Source: Maribacter aquimaris (GTDB taxonomy: Bacteria; Bacteroidota; Bacteroidia; Flavobacteriales; Flavobacteriaceae). Taken from it: a stretch of DNA of 64,000 bases. The notes under the pieces are model-generated. The model worked only from the letters and a program-made list of their open reading frames with translations. It made no database searches and was not told where the DNA came from. The position numbers and the translations under genes are program-made. Position 1 is the first letter of the stretch, and each line of letters begins with the position of its first letter. The stretch spans positions 914,277 to 978,276 of the forward strand of contig NZ_JABTCF010000001.1 in NCBI RefSeq assembly GCF_014596745.1. Direction: 5' to 3'. Positions 38,244-50,800 of this stretch are shown here, one piece after another.

Positions 38244-38584
38244 GTATCGCACCACCATGAATTAAGGCAAGAAATCAAGATTAAGGGAGCTTGCTGGTGC
38301 TGTACTGCACCCTATTATGTCATGTAAGGTGTATTGGATTCCTTTTAAATGGGTTTATTGTTAACGTCCATTGCCTTCCCCTTCTTAGGGATGAGCCCAT
38401 CCACATCTTGAAGACCCTTACACATAACCACGATTGCCTTGGTCATGACTATAAATATCCCAACTTAAAAGCGGCATTATCCTACTTTCCTGGGGTTTGA
38501 CAAGGTCTTCTATCTTATGGTATCCATCCGTGCTTAACGATGAAAGGTAGATATCCAATCCCATCATCTCCGATAGATTATTTT
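38244..38584. other. Intergenic region between convergent lutC and nrdD
   Basis: About 340 bp. A 69-codon frame on the plus strand has no family resemblance. No clear terminator hairpin was identified. Confidence 0.5.
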
Positions 38585-40462
38585 TCATGGATGCGTTTCT
38601 ATTTCCAATTCAACTTCCCCTTTATTTCCGAACATTCCAAGCTTCCCCACTCTTGCCTCTTGTAATTGTGCCATGGCAACCTTCGATTCATCAAAATGAT
38701 AAAATCGTAAATCATGTTCCCGTTGACGGGCAGAGCTGAAATTTGAAATCCGTTTTAAATACCCGATGACCCTTGTGCCATAATCAATGTTTTTTGACCC
38801 ACATTTACTGCATTTCTGGAGCGTTCGTTTGTCAATGTTCTCACAGGCGTTACAAATGGTGATTTTTATATTAAAGCAAAAGTAATTACATCCTGCAACC
38901 GCAGTGGCCTTGATCAATTTCAAAAACCCTTCCTTGTTTGGTGCTTCCTCCAAATTTAAATGTAGTGCGGAACCGCCATCCAAATACTTAATTATTTCAT
39001 TCCCATGAAGCATTATTTTATCCAATGTGTTTATAGCGACATCTTCAACGGGATAGAAATAGGAATTGTAGCAATCCCTAGGTACGAACAGTCCATCTTC
39101 CTTATCCCATTTCGCATTTTTTACGCCTAAATTTTCGGCAGGTACAAATTCGGTATTGAACATATATCCAAATTTCCTTTTTGCTTCTTTATTGGCTTCA
39201 TAAATGATCTGAAGGTGGTTTGATACGAATAATTTATAGGCACACTTGTTTTCCACCTTTATTCCTTGGCTTTCCGCTGCTTCAACCATGCCATTTATCC
39301 CTATGGTCAAAAATTGTTTGTCCAGTGAAATGAATCCTGAATCATATACCGGTAACATTCCTGCATTTTTATAATCCTCGATTAATTTTCGATAGGCCAC
39401 TTGATACTTCTGGATTTTGTTGATTTCCGTTTTAAGGTCCTTCCCCTTTTGGATCAAGCGATTCATATTTAGGGTGATTACATTGATGGAACCCGTGGAA
39501 ACCCCACCGGCCCCTAACGAATAACTAAAAGTATTATCGCTGATTTCATTTCTTAGCCTGCAACAAGAGGCTAGGCTATCGGCACGCTTGGATTGATAAA
39601 TGAAAAAGGAGTTTCCTTCGCTCAATTCGGTGGCACACATTTCAGCAAATTCATTATCTACGGGTCGACCTTCCTTGACCAACATCGCAGCAGTCACAAC
39701 TGGGAAAGTCAATACGGCTTTTTCGCGTTCCTTGTTAAACCATTTCATAAAGAATTTTTGCAGTTTTTTCAGACTATCCCATTGCGGTTTATCCCTATTA
39801 GGAAAAACAAATTCACCGAATAGACTGTCATAATACTTTTCATCATATATAGAGATATTCCAAAAAACCGATTGATACCCCCTTGCCGCTGCCGGTTGAT
39901 TAATGGCGTAAACAACATGTTGTAGATGGTTTACGATTGTATTGGTGTGGGTGTTCAAGTAACCTTCCCCAAAATCCTTCCTTGCAAAAAAATCAAAGTA
40001 CAATAGAAATTCCACCGTTGCCAAAGCCCCTGCAAATTGGGAGCTAACAGCAAAAACAAGGTTTACGAATTCACCACAATAACTCTCTAGATGCTGGGGC
40101 GCCTTACTTTCTCCCCCTAATTTTGTTAAACCGTCAAACAAAAACGGGTACATACTAATGGAGACACAATAAGGTTTCAATGAGGTTTCATCATGCACGT
40201 ATATTTCGTGCGATTCTATTTGCCTAACATATTCGTTGGCTAGATCATCATCAAACAATTGTGCAATCTTATTTTTTACCAACTGCCTGTTCACCTGAAT
40301 ATTGACATCCTTATTCAATTCAGCCTCCATAGTGGCAATGTTCTTGGAGGATACATTGGCGTTTGCATCCATTTTAGAACCATCGGCCGCATTATGGGCA
40401 TTGATATAGTTACCGATGAAATCGATTTTTTTGTTTACCTGCTCTTGTGATAATCTAATCAT
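38585..40462 (-). CDS. nrdD: Anaerobic (class III) ribonucleoside-triphosphate reductase
   Basis: 625 residues. The catalytic barrel has SLASCCRLRNEISDN and GAGGVSTGSINVITLNMNRL. Near the C-terminus are four zinc-binding cysteines in CNACENIDKRTLQKCSKC, followed by the glycyl-radical site GTRVIGYLKRISNFS. It reduces ribonucleotides without oxygen and needs activation by NrdG, encoded directly upstream (3-bp gap). It is somewhat shorter than E. coli NrdD (712) because the N-terminal ATP-cone appears absent or reduced. Expression is under a cobalamin riboswitch upstream of nrdG. Confidence 0.94.
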   Translation of the reverse strand: MIRLSQEQVNKKIDFIGNYINAHNAADGSKMDANANVSSKNIATMEAELNKDVNIQVNRQLVKNKIAQLFDDDLANEYVRQIESHEIYVHDETSLKPYCVSISMYPFLFDGLTKLGGESKAPQHLESYCGEFVNLVFAVSSQFAGALATVEFLLYFDFFARKDFGEGYLNTHTNTIVNHLQHVVYAINQPAAARGYQSVFWNISIYDEKYYDSLFGEFVFPNRDKPQWDSLKKLQKFFMKWFNKEREKAVLTFPVVTAAMLVKEGRPVDNEFAEMCATELSEGNSFFIYQSKRADSLASCCRLRNEISDNTFSYSLGAGGVSTGSINVITLNMNRLIQKGKDLKTEINKIQKYQVAYRKLIEDYKNAGMLPVYDSGFISLDKQFLTIGINGMVEAAESQGIKVENKCAYKLFVSNHLQIIYEANKEAKRKFGYMFNTEFVPAENLGVKNAKWDKEDGLFVPRDCYNSYFYPVEDVAINTLDKIMLHGNEIIKYLDGGSALHLNLEEAPNKEGFLKLIKATAVAGCNYFCFNIKITICNACENIDKRTLQKCSKCGSKNIDYGTRVIGYLKRISNFSSARQREHDLRFYHFDESKVAMAQLQEARVGKLGMFGNKGEVELEIETHP

Positions 40463-40465
40463 GTC

Positions 40466-40918
40466 TCAGTGGTTTTTTAAGAATAAATGATTCAATAGTT
40501 TATTTGATCGTACTTCTATAAATTTTTGATTGGTTCTAGGGGAATCCAATCCTCCCAATTCAGTAATCCACTTGCCGGTTTTAACCCAATCAAGGCGTTC
40601 CAATATTGCGTCATCAACACACTCTTCTCCGGAATAAAGGCAAGTCTTGTACCCCTCTAGTCTCGCAAAATCGAGGTACCCTAAAAGTTCTGTTTGATGC
40701 CATTCACCGCCCATGAACAATACACAATTAGCTAACCCCTTATAGGTGGTCAATGTATTTTCATAGACATCCCGGGTAAGTTGCCTTCCATTTCCTTCTT
40801 TCCATAAAATGGGTGAATGGCACCCTTCACAACGAAGTTTACAACCGCATATACTGAAGCATATGCTAATTTCCCCAGGGACTTCCTGCAGTACTATTTG
40901 AATGTCCGAATAATACAT
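40466..40918 (-). CDS. nrdG: Anaerobic ribonucleotide reductase activating protein NrdG (radical SAM)
   Basis: 150 residues. The radical-SAM CxxxCxxC motif lies in ICGCKLRCEGCHSP, following a short N-terminal strand, and CVLFMGGEWHQTE contains the glycine-rich SAM-contact segment. NrdG generates the glycyl radical of NrdD. It is the first gene after the cobalamin riboswitch and is translated 3 bp before nrdD on the minus strand. Confidence 0.92.
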   Translation of the reverse strand: MYYSDIQIVLQEVPGEISICFSICGCKLRCEGCHSPILWKEGNGRQLTRDVYENTLTTYKGLANCVLFMGGEWHQTELLGYLDFARLEGYKTCLYSGEECVDDAILERLDWVKTGKWITELGGLDSPRTNQKFIEVRSNKLLNHLFLKNH

Positions 40919-41061
40919 CCTACAATAAATTTAACCACTATTACAAACAGTTGGACCTCACCCTTTTAGTGATTGGTTAATCGTCAAAAGCTAAGATTAT
41001 TCAAAAAAAAGAATATTCCATGACAGTAACTTTTCTCCCGAAAGCTTGACATTATATTGAA

Positions 41062-41220
41062 TCTGGCAGGTCTTCTGACTTACTCTGGTTTTACGTCTTC
41101 CCATTTGTACTACAAACAGTGACAAAAGAATGTAAAACCTTTAAAGAGCTTACAGCTGCGGGAACAGTCCAGGTTTTTCACCTGATTCCCATTTTAATCC
41201 CATATACCGGTAAGGTATAA
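41062..41220 (-). promoter_or_regulatory. Cobalamin (AdoCbl) riboswitch
   Basis: On the minus strand the conserved core reads GGGAATCAGGTG, a short loop, CCTGGACTGTTCCCGCAGCT and GTAAGC, then a variable arm with CACTG and GGGAAGACGTAA, and ends in AGTCAGAAGACCTGCCAG. These are the B12-box and flanking helices of cobalamin riboswitches. It sits about 145 bp upstream of nrdG, so B12 should repress the B12-independent reductase. Confidence 0.93.
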
Positions 41221-41852
41221 TAGAACCAAATTCCAAGTAAAAGTAATTAAGAAACTTGTTGGTTGATTGTCGATGTGAATACTTTATTAAAACAGTTATC
41301 AACATATAAACTTGAGCTTAGCCACATCCATCAATTCAAATAGGGTATGTGATTTTTGGGACTTCCATTACCCGTGGACTTTTTAAACTTGTCATGCATC
41401 GCAATGATACTTTATGGTGGCACCCTTCCCCCTGCCCAACGAATCCTCTTAAGCCATCTTTATCGTCAAGGAATTTCAAGTTTTACCCCCTTGTATGTAC
41501 AAAATAAAAATACCGCATCCTTCAATACACCCTTTGCTGATCTAACTTCGAAATCTATCCAAACCCGCATTTAGGTATTGGCACGGTTTTCTGGATTTAC
41601 GTTGGAAATTTCTGACATTCCAAAACGATTGCAACCACTATCAAACCTGCAGTTCATCTACGATTTCAACCGATGAAATACCAAAATCATATGCTTCTAA
41701 AATACCTCGGCTAAACGTGACTTACCAAGTATCATATTTTACAACATTATTCCTCTTATTCACAACATAACTTTTCAAAATGTTAAAGGACTCCATAGTT
41801 TTGATAATATTCTACCAAACCAACTGATTTTAGGCTAAAACAATATCCAATA
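41221..41852. other. Intergenic region upstream of the riboswitch and the giant adhesin
   Basis: About 630 bp, AT-rich. A 72-codon plus-strand frame shows no family resemblance. It must contain the divergent promoters for nrdGD and the adhesin, but I could not identify convincing boxes. Confidence 0.45.
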
Positions 41853-44800
41853 ATGTACTTTAAGTCTCTTAAAAAACACTTCCTTCGAATACCAACCTTT
41901 TTATTATTTATTGGTGCTGTCGCCATATCCCATGCACAGCTCTCCGTACCCTTTGAACCACGACTTCCTGGTGGAAACATCAAAGTTAAGGGAGACCTCG
42001 TTTATGTGGCCAATAATATTGTTAGTATCCGTAGCAACCCTAACGCTGACTACAATGGTTCTGCCAGCAACCAAGGTGTTTATATGGATTATATCGATAT
42101 TGACAGGGACCCGACTACTTTTAGTTCCAGTAGCGCAGAATTGAATGCCCCCAGTTGCTCGACCGTATTGTACGCAGGCTTGTATTGGGGTGGCATATAT
42201 AGGGATACAAATAGGGATGGGAAGCACAAATCCGTAAAACTCAAGGTTCCTGGAGGCAGTTATATAGATATAGGTCCAAGCAGTGACCCCCAATTTGAAT
42301 ATGAACAGATCTATGATAAGGATGGGGATCGGGATGGTGACGGACTCACAGACCCAGGGGTTGTTGATGTGGATGAATTGAGCGGGGTCAATATGACCTC
42401 TTATCTCAATTATGCAAATGTCACCCATTTGTTATCAGGACTTTCCAATCCCAATGGAGAATATACAGTAGCCAATATCGTGGCCTCGACCAATGAAAAA
42501 AATGTCAGTGCAGGATGGACCATGGTGGTTATTTATGAAAACCAAGATTCAACAAGTAAGTACATCTCTACTTTTGATGGTTACGCTGCCATGGGAAGCA
42601 CCTACAAGGAAGTAGATTTTTCCTTTAATGGTTTTAAAACCGTACCAGCCCCACAGCCGGTAAATGCAATTATAGGGGCCAGTACTATGGATGGGGACCG
42701 GATAACGGGGCCAAGCATGCGTTTTAGGGCAACTCCCTCTGATAGTTGGACCTTTTTGAGCGATGGCCTTAACCCAAGCAATAACGTGTTCAACAGCACC
42801 ATAACAAAACTTGGCAGTTGGGTAGACACTCGTACACCGGCAAGTCATAACACTTTAGGATGGGACGCAGACCTTTTGGAGTTGACCAACCCAAGCAATA
42901 ATGTATTACCTAATGATCATGATAGCGGAGAAATTAAGATAAGTACTTCGAGTGAAGGGGTAATTCTTTTCCTAACCACGGTTTCGGTTGAAATTATAGA
43001 CCCAGAGATTATCGTAGAGAAAAAAGTTGAGGATCTTGCCGAAAACGATATTACGGGTGGCGGAGTTAACCTCGGACAATCTATAGAATATGTTCTTCGG
43101 TTTTGGAATCGTGGTAATGATGATGCCAAAAATTTCTCATTAAAGGATGTTCTTCCCAATAATGTTGAATTGGAAGGTGTAGATGTAGAAAATGCACCGG
43201 GCACCACTTGGACAGCCTCGGGAACTGACCCAAATGAACTAACGTTCAATGTACCCAACGCCCTTGTCACCGAAGGGGGCAACACCTATGAGATTAGGAT
43301 TCGGGTAAAGGTTTCTAACAATTGTAATGATTTTGTAGCCGCTTGTAGTTCCACAATCGATAATATAGCCTATGCTACTTATGATGGTGCAACAAGCGGA
43401 CAAACTATTTCAGATGACCCAAGTGTTTCCAACGTTAGTAATTGTGGATTGGTTACGACCGGGGCAACGAATTTCTTGTTGGATGACCTTACAGATTGTG
43501 TTTTCGAAAGCGAAATTCAAATATGTGGTGATAATGCAGAGATCACAGCTGGCTCTGGATATGAAACATATACTTGGTACAAGGACCTAAATGAAAACGG
43601 CGAAATAGACTCTACCGATACCATATATAATGATAGTGACCCCGATGGTGACCCTGCAACCATCACCGTACAAGAAACAGGATTTTATTTAGTTTTAAAG
43701 GAATCCACATCCTGCGGCTCTAGTATTGAATCAATGGAAGTGACCCGTTTTGGAAGCACCCAAGTAAACCCTATCATCACTTATTTTAATACATTAAACG
43801 GAGACGCAGATACCACAAATGACATACAAGGAGAAATCGTTCAATGCTCTAACGATGGGTCTGAACTTCCACAAATATTCCTTTGTGGAACAAGTGACAC
43901 GCAAGAGCTAATTCTTAACATTACGGATGCGAACAGTATTACGTGGGAAAAACTTGATGAAACCAGCTGTACGGTGACCAGTACCGATTGTGCTACCAAC
44001 CAGTCGGGATGCACATGGAACCAAGTGGCCAGTGGCAATAGCTATTCCGCAAATGAAGAAGGTAGGTTCCGATTGGTATTATCATATTCCGGAGGTTGTA
44101 ACAGTATTTTTTATTTTGATGTGTATCAGAACAACTTGGACTTTACCTATACCAGTCAAGATATATACTGTACAACAGATGGATTTATTAAGATTTCCGG
44201 GGTAGGTTCCGGTTATGGTTATCAATTGGTAGATGCTACTTCGGATAATGTTGTTATTCCTTATGCAAGTGGCAATGGCCCTAACTTTACAATAAGCACT
44301 TCAGGTACCTATCGTGTTGAATTCACTCAGTTAGATGGCACCACTGGTGACCCAATAGATGGAAGCTGTGTATTCAGTACGGAAGATATCGGTATAAGCT
44401 CGAAAGAGCTAAGCCTTGATATTACCACAGAATCTGTCAATTGTCAAGATCAAGGTAGCGTACGTATATTGGCAGGTAATGGTAGGGCAAATTATGGTTA
44501 TGAACTGTACTCCGATGACGGTTCCGGAAACCCTGGAACACTCATAGACAATGAATTGGCGTATACAAGTAGTGATTTCACTTTTAATGATTTGAATGCA
44601 GGGGACTATGTGGTAGTGGTAAAAACAGATGACAATTGTGAAGTCTCTAAAACCGTAACCATAGATGAAATCCCTGACCCACAGGTTACCGCCGTTACAA
44701 CGAAACAAATTTCATGTACCGACGGCACTATTACCTTAAGTGCGACCGAAGGGTATCCCGATCCCTCTTATTTATATGCCATCTGGGAAAAAGATGGTTT

Positions 44801-47800
44801 AACAACCTATTCAGATATCTCGGATATCCCAACCACGGAATTTCAACGAGACACCATAGCCCCAGGAGTTTTCAATTTTATTTCAGGAGAGGAAGGTACG
44901 TATCGCTTTGTGGTAGTTGATGGAAATAACTGCTGGTCCATATCCAATGAAGTTACCATTAAAGACCTCGCAAGTTTGACCGTATCCGCACCAACAATAG
45001 ATTCTGAGGTAAAATGCGAAGGTTCCAGTACAGGGAAGGTAACCATGAATGTTTCCGGCGGGCAAACTCCCTATACTTACAGTATTGACGATTGGGCTAC
45101 GCAACAGAACGACCCTACTTTTACAAACCTATCACCAGGCCAATATACGATCAAGGTCAAAAGTGCGGATGGTTGTGAGGATAAGGTGGACTTTACCTTG
45201 GACGACCCCGAGAGCTTTAAGGCCAATGCCGGTGTTTCCAGTACAGGAACCTGTAATGTCAATGACTATTCGGAAGTCCGTTTTACCAATATAGAAGGGG
45301 GAACCCCTCCATATCAGTTCAGTTTTGATGGGGGAAGTACATTCACTGCAGATGACCCGATGGACCCCAGTGTTAGAACCAGTCAATTACCCTCTGGAAG
45401 CCATATCCTAATTGCCAAGGATTCCCGGGGATGTGAGATAACCTTGCCGATTACTATCGACCCAGTACCTCCGGTTCCTGTTTTTGATATGGATTTGGGT
45501 TATGATTGCGACGGTAACGGAGACATAACCTTAACTGCGGATCAAACTATTTACAACTATGAATACACCATCGATACCACACCGAGCATTTCGGTCTCAG
45601 ATGGGATCTTTACCGGGATTGCCCCTGGTACATACACAATCACCGCGGATTACACTGAGAATAATCCGCCTAACCCAAGCGTGCTACTACATGAGGATTT
45701 CGGAAGTGGTGGTACAGTGGATAGTGACTATACCTTAGGCTATACCTATGAAGACCAAGTGGGAAGCAATACCTACATCAATGATTTTGAATACTCCGTG
45801 ACCAGCTATATAGTTTCCCCCTTCGGAACGTGGTTGAGACCCGTCGACCACACCACGAACGGAACCGATACCAGTGGCCGGTATTTGGTTATCAATGTAG
45901 GTTCACCGGCCCCTGGACAGGTCATTTATAAAAAACCTATTAAGGATATTATCCCTAATCAGGATATGAGAGTATCCTTTGCAGCCATCAATTTGCTCAA
46001 GAGTAGTAACCAATTAGATCCAGACCTATATGTTCAAATGCGTATTCCCGGAACAGAGACGGTTGTCGGAGAGGTCCGAACCCATGATATCCCAAAAAAT
46101 AAAGACTGGAATACCTATGAGTTTTCCATGAACCCTGGAAACCACACCGAACTGGACTTTGTTCTTATTTCCAAAAAAATAGGAAATAGTGGAAATGACG
46201 TGGCCATCGATGATATTTTGGTGGAACAGATTCCAAAATCCTGCCCAAGGACGATGGATATTCCTGTGGTCATTGAGGCAGGAAATAAATTTGAGGCTAG
46301 CATTGTTGGCCATACCGACATCACCTGTAACGGTGGCCATGATGGATCCATTTCGTTCGAGGTGGAGAACTTTAACCCAAGTGCGGGAATTGAATATACT
46401 GTTGATGGAGGAACAACATGGACAGCCCCTTCCGTAATGCCGGTAACAACCCCATTGGAACTTACCGCAGGTAATAAAAGTGTTATAATACGAAAGAAGG
46501 ATGAACCCTCATGTACAATAACATTAACCCAAGAGATCAAGGAACCAGCGGCACTTACAGTTACACCCAGTATAGAGCGAAATTTATCTTGTAGCGATCC
46601 GCTAGGAACCATAAAGACTACGGTTACAGGAGGTACCCCCTCCTATGAATATTCCCTTGAGGATGGTTTGGGGAATACATTAGTGCCATTCCCAAATGCT
46701 TCGGGAGCCACATTTGATGGACTTGGATCTGGTGATTATATAGTCGTTGTCCAGGACCTTAATGGATGTACGGAAAGAAGTTCGATCATCACCCTGAATC
46801 AACCTAACCCACTAACCTATTCCATAAATTCAACCAGTTGTTATGACGGAAGTAATGATGCAACTATTGAATTAACCGTAAATACGGGAAATGGAGACTA
46901 TCTTTTTCAAATAGATGGTGGCCCATGGCAAAGTCCGACCCCAGCTACATCAGACACCTATACTTTTACAGGATTGGCTAATGGAACATATACGGTTAAT
47001 GTAAAAGATTCCTACGGATGTGACGGCGGTGTAGAAACCGTGACCATAGATGCCCAAATAGTAGTCAACGTAACAGAAACAGATGTAAGCTCATGTGCCG
47101 ACGGTACCATAGTTGTGACTGCATCCGGTGGAAACGGAACCTTGGTATACGCCTTGGTCCCCGATGGAACAACGCCAACCCCAAGTGATTTTGTAACCAC
47201 AACCAATTTTACGATTGATGATGCAACGGCCTCGGCAAACCCATCAGGATTTGATCTATATGTGCGTGATAACAATGGAGCTTCTGATTTTTGTGAAGTA
47301 ATAGAAGAGGATATAATCATTAATCCCGCTGTGATATGGGAATTAAGTGTCACCTCTGTTGACCCCAATTGTAATGGCGGCAACGGTACCATTGAAGTAG
47401 ATGTTCAAAAATCAGGTGGAACAAGTCTTACTTCCTCCGAAATTTCCCAAACCGGTGCATTTAATTATGTGCTATACCAAGGTGGAACCGAGATTGCCTC
47501 AACTTCCAATGTATCGTTAACCACCCATACATTCAACAATGTAATCGCAGGCACATACGAAGTGCGCGTAACAGACGGATTGGGTTGCACGGTAATAGAA
47601 TCCACTATCGATATTGTAGATCCTCCCGTACTTACCGCAGCTATACTGACAGAGTTTGATACTGGAACTTGTACCCCAGCGTATGGGTTCAAACTTGAAG
47701 GATACCCAACTACAGGATTGAACGGAACCCTTGAGTTTAGCCATGACAATGGTAATAGTTGGAGAATCAGCGACACTTTCAATGATTTAGGATTAACCTC

Positions 47801-50800
47801 CGGAGACGAGGTCAATCCTTCCATCAGAACGGTGGATGGTAGCGGAAACACCCTTTGCCGTTACGATCTACCTCGATATACCTTGACCTACCCATTGGAA
47901 AACCTGGATATTTCCCTCACGACCATCCAAATGGGATGTAATGAACTTAAGGTTAAGGTACAAGGGAAGAAAGGATCACCTGGTTATGTTTATGCTTATA
48001 CGGAAGATCCCTTGAATTTTGATCCTGCTACCGCCTCATGGACCTCCCCTGCCACAACTACCCCTTATGAATTTACAGGGTTAACACCGGGTAGAACCTA
48101 TATGTTCTATGTTAAGGATGCAAATGATTGTATTAGGCAAAGTCAGCAGAACATCAATGAGATCCCAGGGGTGAATATTCCCTTGGAAATAACAGAATCA
48201 GCAGCTCCAAGCTGCTTTGGGTCCAATAACGGTTCAATTCTATTTACCCTAAACCCCGACACTCCCCAACCCAAAATGAGATGGGAATTTTACGAAGTGG
48301 GTAATCCCACTCCCATAAAGGTAAGTGGAACAGGTCCCACCGCCACCAATGTTGCCTACGCACCAACAATTGAATTCAAAAACTTACCAGAAAGCGATTA
48401 CTATATTGAAGTAACACAAGTGGATAATACGAATGCCGACGGTTGTTATGGTGGTAGTGAAAACGTTGAGATCAAGGAGCAACTTCCTATTACTGCCACA
48501 CCAACAGCATCAAGGGAAATTGGTTGTAACCAATCCGGACTCATTGCAGTTACCAACATCAATGGGGGAACCGCTCCGTATACTTTTGATGTAACGGGTC
48601 CGTCCGGATTTACCGCTATTTCCGCAACATCACAGAACCCCATTGAGATTCCTGCCAGTTCACCTGCGGGAGATTACAATATTACCATAACGGATGTATA
48701 TGGTTGTGCAACAAGTGTTCCCTACATGGTTTCAATGACCTTAACGCCTAATCCGACCATAAACGATATCCAAGTAGCCAATTGCGATGGTAATATCGAG
48801 GTAACCCTTACCGCCAATTCGGCCGTAGGGAATCTAAGATATGCCATGGTCACTACTGGTGGCCCTACCCCTACTTCTTTTATGGACAATGGAGGCATTT
48901 TTACGGGTGTTGCCCCTGGGGATTATGATTTCTATGTGATAGATGGCAATGGATGTTCAGCGGCACAAACAAGCTTTACGGTGCACCCCGCTTTACAAGC
49001 CAATGCCCAGTTAACCAAGTTGCTCGATTGTTCGCCAACTCCTGATGCGACAATAGAAATAGAAGCCATTCAAGGATCAGGTACCTATGACTATTCGGTC
49101 GAAGAAACCACAACTTCTACAATGGTTGTTCCAAAAACGACCATGGGAGGAAGTACCATTGAATACCACCCAACAGTTGCAGGGACTTATGAAATAAAAG
49201 TATATGTAGATGCAACTACAGACCATGAAGTTTGCGAAAGGACCTTTACCGTAGAAGTCCCTGGTATTATTTATCCGGACTTCGATGCAACGCCAACAGA
49301 TGTAAGTTGTAATGCATCAAATGACGGTATAATTACCGTAAGGCAGACAGACAATGGAATAACTCCATTGACTTATGAATTATTGGACCCTTCCTTAAAC
49401 CCAATTGCTGCAAGTGATTTCACCGATAACTCCACTACGGGCACTTTCGAGAACTTGGCACCGGGAGATTATGTGGTCAGGGCTACAGGAATAAACAGTT
49501 GTACATCAGATTCCGCAACGATTACCATTGCTGAGCCAACAGCGATTACCGTTACAATTCCGGCTACTGATATTGTTCAATTTGGATGTGCCGCTGGAAA
49601 TAATCAAGACAATGCATCGATCACGGTAAATTACACTGCAATTTCCGGAGGAACAAGCACCTATGTCCGTTACGAGTTTATAGACCCTTCGAGCAATGTT
49701 GTCAAAGACGGGAACAACAATCAGCTCATTGTAACCGATTTTACCGGGGGCACATACACCATTAACGTGTATGATGACGCGGGATGTATGGGAACCACCA
49801 CGGCGACTATAAATGCATTTGACGAATTACAAGATCCTGACATTGTCGTGGACGATGATATATCATGTGCCAATACCGGTGAGACCATAACCATTACGGC
49901 CAACGGCTCATTATCGGATTCATCAACGGCAGGCCATAATTATAGTTTTGAGAATGTAGCCACAGGAGAGACCAATACCACAGGAACCTTTAATGGTTTA
50001 CAGGTCGGCATGCATTCCTTTAAGGTAGCCAATACGGTTACCGGATGCACGGTCATCATTACCCATACCGTAGAGGAAATAGCATCCTTTGATATAGATA
50101 TCATTGAAGATAGCCCTGTGATTTGTGCTGGTGACAACAGTCAAAACCACATAGAGATTACGGGGGGATACACCGGCAATTTTGATTGGTCGGCTTACGA
50201 TGCCAATGGAACATTATCCGATAGTAGTGATGATTCCTTTGTTGTTAACGGTAGCGGAAATACAGCGTTAAGCGGCAATATCGACCTTCCAAAAGGCACC
50301 TATCGCGTGGTGGTCGTACAAACGGATTTTCCATATTGTACCGAAGAAACCATGGTTACTGTTGGTGGTGCCGATACCCCTTTGAACGCCATTATCAGTG
50401 AAATCGGAAATGCTTCATGCTCCAATGACCAAGGAAGGTTGTCCGTAGAGCCTACAGGTGGCATAGCGCCGTATACCATTTCCATTCCATCATTGGGATT
50501 CACCCAAAGCGATGTATATAGTTATGTATTCACTGATTTATCCGACGGTACTTATACGATAGAGATCACCGATGCCGCAGGATGTACGAACAGTACATTG
50601 AGTGGCACCGTACAGACCGTTGATCCATTGGTTGCGGATATTGATCCCGCAACACAGACCTTGGATTGTATCGGTGATGCCGATGGTAGTATAAACACAA
50701 CACTTACTTCAGGAGGAGTTGGTACGGTATTATACAGTTTGAACACTATTGAAAATGGTGTCATAGTCACTACATCAACAACACAAACTTCAGCCACTTT

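Noticed and set aside
38291..38500. 69-codon plus-strand frame after lutC
   Set aside because: Cys/His-rich low-complexity translation without family resemblance or leader; treated as noise.
41356..41574. 72-codon plus-strand frame upstream of the adhesin
   Set aside because: No recognisable domain, and it sits in a regulatory region.
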